Part shown: positions 15,329-24,536 of the stretch, piece by piece
How the letters are laid out: every line of letters begins with the position of its first letter
How positions within the stretch are numbered: position 1 is the stretch's first letter
DNA from: Achromobacter kerstersii
GTDB taxonomy: Bacteria; Pseudomonadota; Gammaproteobacteria; Burkholderiales; Burkholderiaceae_B
Direction of reading: 5' to 3'
Length of the DNA stretch: 64,000 nucleotides
Assembly (NCBI RefSeq): GCF_902859595.1
Contig: NZ_CADIJQ010000006.1
Coordinates: 186,001 to 250,000 of the forward strand
Made by a program: the position numbers and the translations under genes
Notes under the pieces: model-generated
What the model was told of the DNA's origin: nothing
What the model saw: the letters and a program-made list of their open reading frames with translations, nothing else
Databases searched by the model: none

Positions 15329-15491
15329 CCTGGGGCGTGGGGGGCAGGGGGTGCGCGGGGAGTCGATGCGCCCGAGGGAATCTGAAGGCAGTTGCCGCAG
15401 GCAACAACGAAGATGACAACGGGGCAGTCCGGAGCGAAGGCTCCGGACCGCAATCGTTGACCCGCGCACCCCCTGCCCCCCACGCCCCAGG
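15329..15491. repeat. Palindromic element with perfect 31-bp inverted repeats
   Basis: The left arm 15329-15359 and right arm 15461-15491 are exact reverse complements over 31 bases. The 101-nt interior holds two more perfect hairpins: GTTGCC/GGCAAC (15391-15405) and GTCCGGAGC/GCTCCGGAC (15427-15448, GAAG loop). The layout resembles REP/BIME or a MITE-like unit. It encodes no protein that I can support. Confidence 0.8.
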
Positions 15492-15618
15492 CGGATCAAG
15501 AACCCAACCCGCGACCACAACAACAACCCCAACCCCCCACCCAAAACCGCAAACCAAGGCGTACCATACCCCTCACCCCGCCGTAAAAAATCCCCCCCAA
15601 AAAAAGACAGACGAGCCA

Positions 15619-17310
15619 ATGCTCCAACCCGTCTCCCCCTCCGCGGACCTTCCCGCCGCCCCCCCTGCCGCCCCGGCAGAACCCCTGACCGTCAGCACCC
15701 TCTCCCCCTTATCCTTCCCCGCCTTCCGCATCATCTGGATCGCGAACCTGTTCGCCAATCTAGGCACCTGGGCGCAATCCGTCGCCGCCGCCTGGATCAT
15801 CACCACCGAACAGAGCAGCCCCCTGATGGTCGCCATGATCCAGGTCGCCGCCGCCTTCCCGCTGGTCGCGCTATCCATCCTGACCGGCGTGCTCGCCGAC
15901 AACTACGACCGCCGCAAAGTCATGCTGACCGGCATGCTGCTGGAACTGTCCGGCGGCGTCTTCATCACCATCCTGGCGTTCGCCGGCCTCCTGCACCCCA
16001 TCACCCTCATCGCCTCCGTCTTCTGCATCGCCATCGGCAGCGCCATCGTCACCCCCGCCTGGCAAGCCGCCGTCGGCGAACAGGTGCCGCGCGCCCACGT
16101 CGGCAGCGCCGTCCTGCTCAACAGCGTCAACTACAACGTTGCGCGCGCCGTCGGCCCCGCCATTGGCGGCCTGCTGCTGGGCGCCATGGGCGCCCCCTGG
16201 GTCTTCCTGCTGAACTGCTTCTGCTACGGCGGCCTGATCTGGGCCATCTGGCGATGGAAGCGAGACCTGCCTGAACGCCGCCTGCCGCCCGAAGGCCTGT
16301 TCGAAGGCGTCGTCGCCGCCCTGCGCTACACCCAGCACTCCACCGTCACGCGCGTCGTCATGCTGCGCTCGTTCGCCTTCGGCCTGTCGGCCAGCGCCCT
16401 GTGGGCACTGCTGCCGCTACTGGCGCACGACCAGGAAGACGGCAGCGCCTTGCTCTACGGCTACATGCTGGGCGCGCTTGGCCTGGGCGCCATCCTGGGC
16501 AGCGCCTTCGTGCGCCGCGTGCAGGCAGCATGGGGCTCGGGCGGACTTGTCACCGTCGCCGCCGGGCTGCTGGCCGTGTGCTTGCTGGCGCTGGGCCTGA
16601 CCGGCAGCCTGTGGGTCGCCTTTCCCGCGCTGCTGGTGTCAGGCAGCTGCTGGATCGGCGTGCTGGCCACCTACAACACCACCGTCCAGATGCTCGTGCC
16701 CGACTGGGTCAAGGCCCGCGCGCTGGCGCTCTACCAGACCGCCATCTTCGGCGGCCTGGCCGCGGGCTCATTCATGTGGGGCCACTTCGCCGGCACCATG
16801 GGCGTATCCGGCGCGCTGGTCACCGCCGGCATCATGCTGGGCATTACCGTTGCCCTGCTGTACCGCTCCCGCCTGCCCGAACACGTCGACACCCAATCGC
16901 TCGCCCGGGTCGACAGCACCGAACCGGCGCTGGCTGCCGCCGGCTTCAACACGCAACATGGCTCCGTGCTGGTCGCCGTGGAATACCTGATCGAACGCGA
17001 CAAACTGCCGGCGCTGCTCAGCGCCGCGCATCCGCTGCGATTACTGCGCCTGCGCAACGGCGCGCAGCAATGGCAGCTGTTCCGCGACCTGGAACGCGAG
17101 GGCGTCTGGCGCGAAGTCTTCCTCGTGGAAAGCTGGATGCAATACCTGCGCATGCTCGACCGCCTGACGCTGGCCGACAAGATGGTGCTGGACGAAGTCC
17201 GCGCGCTGCACAGCGGCGACAAACCGCCCGTGGTATCGCGCAATGTCAGTTATCTGGCCATGAACGAAGCGCAAGGCTTCTCACTGCGCCGAGACCCCGA
17301 ATCCCTATGA
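15619..17310 (+). CDS. MFS exporter with C-terminal extension (MFS_3 / EntS-like)
   Basis: A 563-aa inner-membrane transporter. The first 420 residues hold about 11-12 hydrophobic helices, starting with FRIIWIANLFANLGTWAQ and a loop LADNYDRRKVM typical of MFS loop 2-3. The last 110 residues are soluble (from about HGSVLVAVEYLIERDKLP), as in MFS_3 (DUF894) proteins related to the enterobactin exporter EntS. The start is ATG 15619, next to the first domain; the frame continues upstream through low-complexity sequence that is not credible as protein. The substrate is unknown. It lies 16 nt before the recombinase-family gene, so an operon is likely. Confidence 0.87.
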   Translation: MLQPVSPSADLPAAPPAAPAEPLTVSTLSPLSFPAFRIIWIANLFANLGTWAQSVAAAWIITTEQSSPLMVAMIQVAAAFPLVALSILTGVLADNYDRRKVMLTGMLLELSGGVFITILAFAGLLHPITLIASVFCIAIGSAIVTPAWQAAVGEQVPRAHVGSAVLLNSVNYNVARAVGPAIGGLLLGAMGAPWVFLLNCFCYGGLIWAIWRWKRDLPERRLPPEGLFEGVVAALRYTQHSTVTRVVMLRSFAFGLSASALWALLPLLAHDQEDGSALLYGYMLGALGLGAILGSAFVRRVQAAWGSGGLVTVAAGLLAVCLLALGLTGSLWVAFPALLVSGSCWIGVLATYNTTVQMLVPDWVKARALALYQTAIFGGLAAGSFMWGHFAGTMGVSGALVTAGIMLGITVALLYRSRLPEHVDTQSLARVDSTEPALAAAGFNTQHGSVLVAVEYLIERDKLPALLSAAHPLRLLRLRNGAQQWQLFRDLEREGVWREVFLVESWMQYLRMLDRLTLADKMVLDEVRALHSGDKPPVVSRNVSYLAMNEAQGFSLRRDPESL

Positions 17311-17326
17311 CCCGCGAGGCCCGTCG

Positions 17327-19429
17327 ATGCTTACCTCTCTTTGGCGCACATGGCGGGCCGCGCGGCACGGCGGGCCTCAGCTGGATGTCATCCTGGCGAA
17401 CGCCAACCCCGACGCCCCCTTAGCCGAACGCAACCTGTGGATGGTGGACCTGTGCCGCTGGCTCGACCGCCCGGGGCGGCCGGCACGCACACCCGCCACC
17501 GACGCCACCACCAGCGCCACCCCCGACGCCCCCATCCGCCACCCCCAGCACGCGCGCCTGCGCTACGTGCTGCAAGTGCTGGAAAACAATCCCGAGCGCG
17601 CCGCGCCCGTCGCCGCCACGCTGCGCTCGCTAGTGGCCGACAACGATCCCACCTCGTTGCTCTGCGACACCGGTGTGGCTTCACACCCTGGCTTCTGGGG
17701 CGAATTCTGGGAACGCGCGCAGGCGCGCCTGTTGCCGCCGCCGCCCAACCGCAGCGACATGTTCGGCCTGTTCTCGCTGATCTTCCGCCGCGCCGGCGAC
17801 GCGCAATGGATCGAGACGCTGGACGACGACACGCTCGCCCGCATGCGCGCACTGTTTCGCATCAGCGACGGCGTGGCGCGGCCCGACCCCATCGCGCCCG
17901 AACCGCCCACCCCGCGGCTCACGCAAGCACTAACCAGCAGCATCCAGGTGCTGGTCAGCCAGGTGCGCGCCACGGGTCTGAGCCAAGACATCCGCTCGCG
18001 CCTGCCCGGCCGCGTGCAGGACACGCCTTTCTTTGCGCTGGCCGCCGCCGCGGCTGAACTGTGCGACAGCACCGCCGACACCCCCCGCGACGTGTTCGGC
18101 CGCCGCCTGAACATGTTCCGCGCCTTGCTTGATGGCTGCCGCGCAGCCTCGCAAGGCGTCTACGACGAGCTGGAAGAAAACGGCGTATCCGTCGAAGTCG
18201 TGTTCCAGATCGAACGCATGAAACTGCGTCTGGACCGCATCGAACTGCTGCTGAGCGTGTGGGTAGACCCCACGCAGCGCCACAAATATGTGCACCTGAC
18301 CGCCGAGCTGATCCGCTCAACCCAAGCGCGCAGCAGCATCCGCCATCTGGCCGCGTCCTCGTTTGCGCAGCTGGCGCGCCGCGTGATGGAGCGCACCGCC
18401 GAAACCGGCGAGCACTACATCGCGCGCGACGCCACCGAGTACCTGACGATGCTGAAAGCGTCGCTGGGCGGCGGCTTCATCATGGTGTTCACCGTCTACC
18501 TGAAATTCTTCATCGTCTCGCTGCATCTGGACAAGTTCATCGAAGGGCTGCTTGCGTCGCTGAACTACGCGGGCGGCTTCCTGGTGATCCACTTCGCCCA
18601 CTACACGCTGGCCACAAAGCAACCCGCCATGACCGGGCCGGCGCTGGCTCACCGGCTGGATGATGCCTACACGCCGGAAGGGCGCGACGCCTTTCTGGAC
18701 GACACGCTCGCCATGATCCGGTCCAACGCGGCCGCCATCCTGGGCAACCTGGCCGTAGTGTTTCCGCTGGCGTGGGCCGTGCAATGGGTGGCCGTGAACG
18801 CGCTGGACCATCCCTTGATCAGCGCGGAGAAGGCGCAAGAAACGCTGGCCTCGTTTTCCATCTGGGGCGCCACCCCCATCTACGCCGCGGCCACCGGCGT
18901 GCTGCTGTGGCTGTCCAGCCTGATCGCCGGATGGGCCGACAACTGGTTTGCGTTGCACCGGGTGCACGACGTGATGGCATACAACCGCCGCGTGCGGCAT
19001 CTGTTTGGCGAGCGCGGCGCCGTGCGCTGGGCGGGATTCTGGCAACGCAACGTGTCGGGCATCGCGGGCAATGTGTCTCTGGGGCTGATGCTGGGCCTGG
19101 GCCCCGCCATCGTGAGCTTCTTTGGCCCGCACGTGGAAGTGCGCCACGTGACGCTCAGCGCGGGGCAGATCGGCACCGCCATCGGCACCTTGGGCTGGGA
19201 CGTCGTGCGTACGCAAACGTTCTGGATGGCCGTGGCAGGCACCGCCATGACGGGGCTGTTGAACGTGGGCGTAAGTTTCGCGCTGGCGTTCAACGTGGCG
19301 CTGCGCTCGCGCAACCTGCGCCGGGGCGATCGCGATTCGCTGTCGGCCGGTGTGCGCCAGCGCATCTGGCAGCGGCCCGCCACGCTGTTCTGGCCCGTCA
19401 AACCCCGGCCCGCGCCCGAGCAGTCTTGA
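17327..19429 (+). CDS. Gcr-type site-specific recombinase family protein (PF10136-like)
   Basis: A 700-aa protein resembling the SpecificRecomb family. The N-terminal half is soluble and helical, including EENGVSVEVVFQIERMKLRL around residue 280. The C-terminal half (from about residue 375) carries several hydrophobic segments, such as GGFIMVFTVYLKFFIVSL, NLAVVFPLAWAVQWV and PIYAAATGVLLWLSSL. No tyrosine- or serine-recombinase catalytic set is apparent to me, and a polytopic membrane protein is hard to square with recombination, so the family name may mislead. It starts at ATG 17327 right after the MFS gene and ends 12 nt from the convergent pilus operon. Confidence 0.8.
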   Translation: MLTSLWRTWRAARHGGPQLDVILANANPDAPLAERNLWMVDLCRWLDRPGRPARTPATDATTSATPDAPIRHPQHARLRYVLQVLENNPERAAPVAATLRSLVADNDPTSLLCDTGVASHPGFWGEFWERAQARLLPPPPNRSDMFGLFSLIFRRAGDAQWIETLDDDTLARMRALFRISDGVARPDPIAPEPPTPRLTQALTSSIQVLVSQVRATGLSQDIRSRLPGRVQDTPFFALAAAAAELCDSTADTPRDVFGRRLNMFRALLDGCRAASQGVYDELEENGVSVEVVFQIERMKLRLDRIELLLSVWVDPTQRHKYVHLTAELIRSTQARSSIRHLAASSFAQLARRVMERTAETGEHYIARDATEYLTMLKASLGGGFIMVFTVYLKFFIVSLHLDKFIEGLLASLNYAGGFLVIHFAHYTLATKQPAMTGPALAHRLDDAYTPEGRDAFLDDTLAMIRSNAAAILGNLAVVFPLAWAVQWVAVNALDHPLISAEKAQETLASFSIWGATPIYAAATGVLLWLSSLIAGWADNWFALHRVHDVMAYNRRVRHLFGERGAVRWAGFWQRNVSGIAGNVSLGLMLGLGPAIVSFFGPHVEVRHVTLSAGQIGTAIGTLGWDVVRTQTFWMAVAGTAMTGLLNVGVSFALAFNVALRSRNLRRGDRDSLSAGVRQRIWQRPATLFWPVKPRPAPEQS

Positions 19430-19441
19430 ACGTGGTGTGGC

Positions 19442-20458
19442 TTAGAACGTGATTGTGGCGGTGACGACGTCCTTGTAGTCCCCCGGCCGGGGCGTCGCTT
19501 GCGCCGGCACGCGGCCATACACCGTGTACGTTTGATTGGACCCCGTGCCGGTTCCCGCCCGCGGCGCGCCGCCGCTGGCGTTGCCCCAGATCGTGGCGTA
19601 AGCCGCGTCCTGGTAGAGCTGATAGCTGACCGTGTCCGCCTGCGTCGCGTGCTTCATCTTGCGCGCCAGCACGTTGTTGGCGACGGAGCCGCCATCCAAC
19701 GCCACCGAGTACGCGTTGTTGTTGGTGCACTTCACGGTGATCTGGCTGGTGGCGGTGGTGGCAGAGCTCAGCACCCCCTTGGGCGGAAACGCCATGTTGG
19801 TGGCGTTGATCGTGCAGTTCTTCTGCACCAGCGCGGTCACGGTCAGGGGAATGGAGATGCGCGTGGGCGAGGTCAGCGGGCAATTCGTCAGGCCGCTCAA
19901 CAGGCCGATCGACACATCCACTGTTGCGGTCGTCGAGTACGTTTCGGAATAGCGCGTGTCGGCATTGTTCACGGTCTTGACCAGCGGCTGGTTGCCCGGC
20001 ACCTTGCCGTAGAACCTGAACGTGGTGGACGCCGTGCCGCCCAGCAACGGGCCGATCAGCGTCACCGACGTGGGTGCGGTCGTCAGCGCCGTGCCCCATA
20101 CCTGGCTGGTCGCGGCATCCGTGTACAGGTTGTAGTTCATGCGGTTCACACCCGCGCCCAAGGTGCGGGGGTTGTTCGACGTGCTGGTGTTGCCCAGCCC
20201 CAGGTTGAAGCAGAGCCGCGCCGCCAACGACAGGGCGGTGAAGTCGCACGTCACAACGATTTGCCCGCCCGAGTTCACCGTATCCGCTGACAGCAACGGG
20301 TTGATCGTGCCGAAATCCATTGTGCCGGTGGTGCCCGCGCCCAATGCGCAGGAGCTTGCCTCTGCTGTTGCGGCCGAGCCCATGCACAGCGCCGCCAGCA
20401 GCCACGGCGCGTATCGGCCCCGCGCCGCCCTCATTGCCACCCCCAAGGCCGCCGTCAT
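19442..20458 (-). CDS. Two-domain spore coat U (SCPU) protein, CsuE-like pilus tip candidate
   Basis: A 338-aa exported protein: signal peptide to about residue 34 (ALCMGSAATAEA), then two SCPU domains of about 150 residues each. Each domain has a paired Cys pattern (C37 with VTCDF; NCTIN with VKCTN) and a C-terminal beta strand (TVDVS; TATITF). In the Acinetobacter csu system CsuE has two such domains and caps the pilus. ATG 20458 overlaps the usher stop as ATGA. It is the last gene of the chaperone-usher operon. Confidence 0.88.
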   Translation of the reverse strand: MTAALGVAMRAARGRYAPWLLAALCMGSAATAEASSCALGAGTTGTMDFGTINPLLSADTVNSGGQIVVTCDFTALSLAARLCFNLGLGNTSTSNNPRTLGAGVNRMNYNLYTDAATSQVWGTALTTAPTSVTLIGPLLGGTASTTFRFYGKVPGNQPLVKTVNNADTRYSETYSTTATVDVSIGLLSGLTNCPLTSPTRISIPLTVTALVQKNCTINATNMAFPPKGVLSSATTATSQITVKCTNNNAYSVALDGGSVANNVLARKMKHATQADTVSYQLYQDAAYATIWGNASGGAPRAGTGTGSNQTYTVYGRVPAQATPRPGDYKDVVTATITF

Positions 20459-22803
20459 TGCCGCCCCCGCGCCAACGGTTCGCAGACAAACGGCCCCAAG
20501 GTAGGCAGCGGCCGTTTCGGATCATGTTCGTAGTCGAACTCCACGGTGCACGACACGCCCGCGCCTTTGACGCGCAAGTGGTTGCGCGCCACCAGGTCTT
20601 CAACGAACGTCAGGCCTTCGTATCCCAGCGCCGAACGCTTGCCGCTTTCCACGTGCGCCACTTCGGCGCCCACCGGCACGAACGCGCCGTCCGGCAATTT
20701 CAGAATGACCGAGGCCGCCGCGTATTTCTCGATCTGGAATTTCGCCAGCACGCCAGAGCCGCCTTGCGGCACGACGACGGTCTTGGTGGTGTCGAGCTTC
20801 ACGTCCACCGGCAAGTCCTCGGGGTCGATGGCGATGCGGTTGGTCTGATAGGAATTCAAGTCGGGCACCAACAGGTAGCCGCTGCGGTTGGTTCTGCCCA
20901 GCTTGCGGTTTTCGTGCAGCACGGCAACATCCGGCTCGCCATCGGTCGACACCAGCGCAAAGCTGTCGTTGATGCGGCGCGTGGGCAGCACCGTTCCGTC
21001 CATCAACACCAATGAACCCGACGCCTGCAACGCGCCCTGCGTGCGGCCGCCGTAGTCCTGCACGATGCCGGCCACCTGGCCGTAGCGCCCCAGATACTGG
21101 GCCTGGCCCTGGTTGTAGCCCATGCCGCCCACGCGCCCGTTCTGCACGCCCCAGCCCCAGCCGCCCTCGTAAGCCACACTGCTTTGCGCCCCCACGCTGT
21201 AGGTCGAGTCGCCGCCTTGCCGGCCCACCGACGCGTTCAACTGGGAACGTTCGCCCAGCATCATCGTCAACCCCAAGTACACGCCACGCGTGTTGGACTG
21301 CGTGAAATCGTTATAGGCGCTCAGCGTCATGACGACACGGCTGTGCAGATTGACCATGTACGACGCCGAGCCCAGCTTGGCGGTGGGCAGTTGCGGCATG
21401 CGGTAGCCGATGTAGCTCACGGCCACGCTTTGCGAGGTGGTCAGCGGCAGCGACACCGTCACCCGCTCTGTTTGCGTCGGCACCGGCGCATCTTCGCGCG
21501 AGCCCAGGTCGCCGTAGTCGCCCACCACGCGCGTCACTTGGGAATCGATACTGAATTCCGGGCGGATGTACTGATACCCCAGGCTGATCTGGCCGCCGTC
21601 ATACTGGCCCGCGCTGCCCGACAGCGAGCCGCTCAGCACGCCCGCCTGGCCCAGCTTGACCATGGCACCCGCGCCCACGTTGTACAGGCCCGCGCTGGCT
21701 TCGCCGTGCGCTTCCAGCGTCAGGTCATCGCTGTACCCATAGCGCCCGGACGCCGTCGCCACCGGCTGGTTGTCGTAATCGAACGAACGAATGCTGAACT
21801 GGCGCCGCACGAATCCGGCTTCAAGCGAATAGCTGGACAGTCCCCCGGCCAGCATGCGGGTATCGATATACAACGGCACCGACGTGCTGACCGTGCGGCC
21901 CAGCGCATCGCGCGTAATCAGCGTGGCCTGGCCCGCGCCCGTGATGCCGGGAATCTGGTTCACCACGAACGGCCCGGGCGGCACATTGCCCGAATACTGC
22001 TGCACGCCGTTGATGTAGAGCGCCACCGATGACGGCACCACCGACGAAGCGCTTAACGATGACACCGGGAAGGTAACCAAGTCGGGGCGCAGCGCAAAAT
22101 TCCGGCCCCACTGCACGCCCGCCATGCGCACCGACCGCGACCAGTTCAACGACGAAGAAATCGTGTCGCCCAGCCGCAGCGTGCGCAGGGTTTCCTGATT
22201 AGAGCGCGTCCAGTAGGTGTCATAGCGCACGTAGCGGTCGCCTCGATCCCCCTCGCCGCCGAAGTAGGCCGTGCCGGTGTTGCTGAACACACCATTGGAA
22301 TCAAAGTAGCGCTGCTCGGTAAACAGCGACAGCTTGTACATGGCGTCCGTTTGCGTATACGCGTCGTAGTTCAGCACCAGCCCGCGGCCCGCGGTGGCAA
22401 GCGGCGTAGCCGCCAGGTTGCGCCCCACCTGATAAGGCGTGCGCAAGTTGTCGGGCAGCACGATGTCCACCGTCTGCGCCGCCGCGTTGTAGGAATAGCG
22501 CAAGCCCGCCACCCGGTCCAGCGCGACCTCACGCGTGTCGGGCAGGCCCAGCTTGGACACATCCACGCCCACCGAACGCAGCGCATCGCCGCTGGCGGAC
22601 AAGCGGCCTTGCGCATCGCGAAAGCGCAGCAGTTGCGAAGTGTTGACCCCGTTGATGCTGACCTCCAGAAAGACATCCCGCTCGGCGATATTGCCGAACG
22701 ACAATAGATCGGGCGATTCCGCCGCCAGGGCCGGCGCCCCCAGCAAACAGAGGGCAAGGCACCAGGCGCGTCGCCCGCGAACACGGGGAGCGCGTACTGC
22801 CAT
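20455..22803 (-). CDS. Outer-membrane fimbrial usher, CsuD-like
   Basis: A 782-aa usher that translocates and assembles pilus subunits in the outer membrane. After a signal peptide ending near ALAAES come an N-terminal chaperone-docking domain, a long beta-barrel region rich in alternating Ser/Tyr/Gly strands, and a C-terminal plug/CTD region with LPDGAFVPVGAEV and a paired late Cys (SCTVEFD, FVCEP). The length fits the archaic (sigma) usher class. ATG 22803 has GGAAGG 7 nt upstream; the in-frame start at 22848 lacks one and overlaps the chaperone gene. Confidence 0.93.
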   Translation of the reverse strand: MAVRAPRVRGRRAWCLALCLLGAPALAAESPDLLSFGNIAERDVFLEVSINGVNTSQLLRFRDAQGRLSASGDALRSVGVDVSKLGLPDTREVALDRVAGLRYSYNAAAQTVDIVLPDNLRTPYQVGRNLAATPLATAGRGLVLNYDAYTQTDAMYKLSLFTEQRYFDSNGVFSNTGTAYFGGEGDRGDRYVRYDTYWTRSNQETLRTLRLGDTISSSLNWSRSVRMAGVQWGRNFALRPDLVTFPVSSLSASSVVPSSVALYINGVQQYSGNVPPGPFVVNQIPGITGAGQATLITRDALGRTVSTSVPLYIDTRMLAGGLSSYSLEAGFVRRQFSIRSFDYDNQPVATASGRYGYSDDLTLEAHGEASAGLYNVGAGAMVKLGQAGVLSGSLSGSAGQYDGGQISLGYQYIRPEFSIDSQVTRVVGDYGDLGSREDAPVPTQTERVTVSLPLTTSQSVAVSYIGYRMPQLPTAKLGSASYMVNLHSRVVMTLSAYNDFTQSNTRGVYLGLTMMLGERSQLNASVGRQGGDSTYSVGAQSSVAYEGGWGWGVQNGRVGGMGYNQGQAQYLGRYGQVAGIVQDYGGRTQGALQASGSLVLMDGTVLPTRRINDSFALVSTDGEPDVAVLHENRKLGRTNRSGYLLVPDLNSYQTNRIAIDPEDLPVDVKLDTTKTVVVPQGGSGVLAKFQIEKYAAASVILKLPDGAFVPVGAEVAHVESGKRSALGYEGLTFVEDLVARNHLRVKGAGVSCTVEFDYEHDPKRPLPTLGPFVCEPLARGRQ

Positions 22804-22844
22804 GTGCTGCCTTCCTCGTTGGTGCCGGGCGTGCCGGCGCGCGA

Positions 22845-23558
22845 TCAATCAACGCGAGGCGTTACGGTGACGACGTCACCGTTGATCAGGGCTTTGATCC
22901 GCACCGGTCCCGATGCGTTTTGTTTTGCGGGGATGCGCCATTCGCGTTCGCGCTGCGCCAAGGCGTATCCCACCAATCCTTCAATACCCGCCACCGGTTT
23001 GCCTGCGCTGTTGAGCACCTGCAACGCCGCCACCTGCGCGTATCGCGTGCCGGTGTTAGCCAGCCGCAGCACCCAGTCGCCGCCCGCGCGCGTGGCGTTC
23101 CAGGCCAGCTCGGGCTCAGGCCGGGGCGTAGCGCCGGCCACGAACACGGGCACGGAATACCGCAGGCGCAAAACCACGCCATTGATACCGGGCGTGGCCG
23201 GGTCGGGGATTTCGTCGATAACCAGCCGGTAGCCGCGTTCCAGCGGCGCGAGTTCCTTGGATGCGCGCACGAGCCGCACCAATTGCTCGCCGCCGGGCGG
23301 CACCTGAATGATGGGGGGGCTGGCCTGCACTTCTTCGGTGGGCGTCAGAACATCGTCGCCATTGGCCTGCTCCCAGCGGTAGATCCGAACCTGTCCATAG
23401 ACGGGTGTCGTGCCGGGATTGCGCAGCATGATGCCGCTTGCCGCCTGCTGCGGCGCGATATCCACCAGCACCGGCGATATCTGCAACGCCGCTGCGGATA
23501 GAAGCCCCGACCAGCCCGCCATGCACAACGCCAATACCGCCCGACACAGCCTCTGCAT
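22845..23558 (-). CDS. Periplasmic pilus chaperone, CsuC-like
   Basis: A 237-aa PapD-type chaperone that holds subunits by donor-strand complementation. A signal peptide ends near AAALQ; the first Ig-like domain shows SPVLVDI, ASGIMLRNPG, and QVPPGGEQLVRLVRA, where the basic residue anchors subunit C-termini. ERGYRLVIDEIP is the usual domain-1 end. The start was placed at ATG 23558; GTG 23570 overlaps the upstream stop and is an alternative. It lies between a pilin gene and the usher in the operon. Confidence 0.9.
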   Translation of the reverse strand: MQRLCRAVLALCMAGWSGLLSAAALQISPVLVDIAPQQAASGIMLRNPGTTPVYGQVRIYRWEQANGDDVLTPTEEVQASPPIIQVPPGGEQLVRLVRASKELAPLERGYRLVIDEIPDPATPGINGVVLRLRYSVPVFVAGATPRPEPELAWNATRAGGDWVLRLANTGTRYAQVAALQVLNSAGKPVAGIEGLVGYALAQREREWRIPAKQNASGPVRIKALINGDVVTVTPRVD

Positions 23559-23569
23559 TGGCGCGCCCA

Positions 23570-24076
23570 CTAGAAGTAGACCGTGGCGGTGACCGTGGAC
23601 GAATAGTTGTCAGGGGCGGGCGTGGTCTGGGCCGGCACGATGCCATTGACCACCAGCGGCTGCGCCGTGCCGTTGCCCACACCGCTGACGCGGTCGGCAA
23701 CCTGGGCGTCGCCCCACACCACGGTCTGGCTGCCCGGCTTGTACAGCTGGTAGGAAACGGTGGCGGTGTTGGCGCCGGTGGCGCTCATGAAGCGCGTGGT
23801 CGCGGTGGACCCGGTGCCGGTGCCTGCGCTCAACCCCACCGCATAAGGCGTGGTGTTGCTGCACGTGACGTTCAGCGTGGTGGAGCCGGGAACGGCGGCA
23901 TTCAAGACGCCGTGTGCGCCAAACGCCAGATCATTCGCGGCGATCGCGCAGTTGGCGTTGATGGTCAGTGTGACGTTGAAGGTGGCGGTGGCGGTGCTTT
24001 GCGCGGAAACCATACCGGGCGCGGCGCCAGCGCCGATTAAGGACAACGTTGCTGCATACCAGGACAAGCGTTTCAT
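23570..24076 (-). CDS. Single-domain SCPU pilin, CsuA/B-like
   Basis: A 168-aa exported subunit: signal peptide to about MVSAQ, then one SCPU domain with NANCAIAANDLAFG and VTCSNTTPYAVGL (paired Cys) and a terminal TATVYF strand. It is probably the major rod subunit. GGAGGG lies 8 nt before ATG 24076. It is the first gene of the pilus operon; only one single-domain pilin is present, fewer than in the six-gene Acinetobacter csu operon. A perfect inverted repeat sits 33 nt upstream of the start. Confidence 0.9.
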   Translation of the reverse strand: MKRLSWYAATLSLIGAGAAPGMVSAQSTATATFNVTLTINANCAIAANDLAFGAHGVLNAAVPGSTTLNVTCSNTTPYAVGLSAGTGTGSTATTRFMSATGANTATVSYQLYKPGSQTVVWGDAQVADRVSGVGNGTAQPLVVNGIVPAQTTPAPDNYSSTVTATVYF

Positions 24077-24108
24077 AAGGAAACCCTCCACCAAATAGTT
24101 GCACCATG

Positions 24109-24135
24109 CGACGTACGGAAAATAATCGTACGTCG
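24109..24135. promoter_or_regulatory. Perfect inverted repeat upstream of the pilus operon
   Basis: CGACGTACG (24109-24117) and CGTACGTCG (24127-24135) are exact reverse complements around a 9-nt AT-rich spacer, 33 nt before the pilin start. It is either an operator or a leader hairpin. Confidence 0.6.
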
Positions 24136-24360
24136 AATAAATAAATCCGGCACGACTTCGTTTCAATTTACCCGCGCCATTATTACGTTTTCTAACTAAA
24201 CCCACGCATGCCGGATTATCCAAAGCCGTCAGTTTATCTATGAAAACTCAAACAAGTTCGCCACATACATTTAGTTATATTTATGCACCGAAGCCCGTGT
24301 CCCACCGTGACAATATTCAAACAAACCCGTTCGGGCGGTGCAAATAACTGATTCAGTAAA

Positions 24361-24401
24361 GGCATTAAGCCATGTGACCATGCGGTCGCATTATTAATGC
24401 C
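24361..24401. repeat. Nested hairpin in the pilus/MFS intergenic region
   Basis: The outer arms GGCATTAA (24361-24368) and TTAATGCC (24394-24401) enclose an inner GACC/GGTC pair (24376-24387). Confidence 0.45.
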
Positions 24402-24536
24402 TGACCGGCCAAACCAAACACCATTGGCGCCGCCATGCCCTTCGCCTGACGAAGCGTTGAATCGCGATGCGGCATTAGAATCAGTGCTCTTGATTCCGGA
24501 CGCCCCGCCCGGAACCCTCGCTGTTACCTCCGCCCC

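Larger units (their letters stand above)
15000..15618. other. Repeat-rich intergenic region without a convincing gene
   Basis: About 620 nt between DUF2809 and the MFS gene. It is strongly C-rich on the plus strand and holds a DnaA-box-like cluster (15076-15140), an unattached terminator-like hairpin (15205-15226) and a palindromic element (15329-15491). Reading frames here lack ribosome sites and normal composition, so I call none. Confidence 0.7.
24077..24536. promoter_or_regulatory. AT-rich promoter region between pilus operon and MFS gene
   Basis: A 460-nt divergent intergenic region, markedly more AT-rich than its surroundings up to about 24400, as is common for pilus operons under silencing control. 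It contains an inverted repeat at 24109-24135 and a nested hairpin at 24361-24401. No gene is seen. Confidence 0.6.

Noticed and set aside
15337..15618. N-terminal extension of the MFS gene
   Set aside because: The frame is open, but it covers the palindromic element and Pro/Thr low-complexity sequence; the family N-terminus fits ATG 15619.
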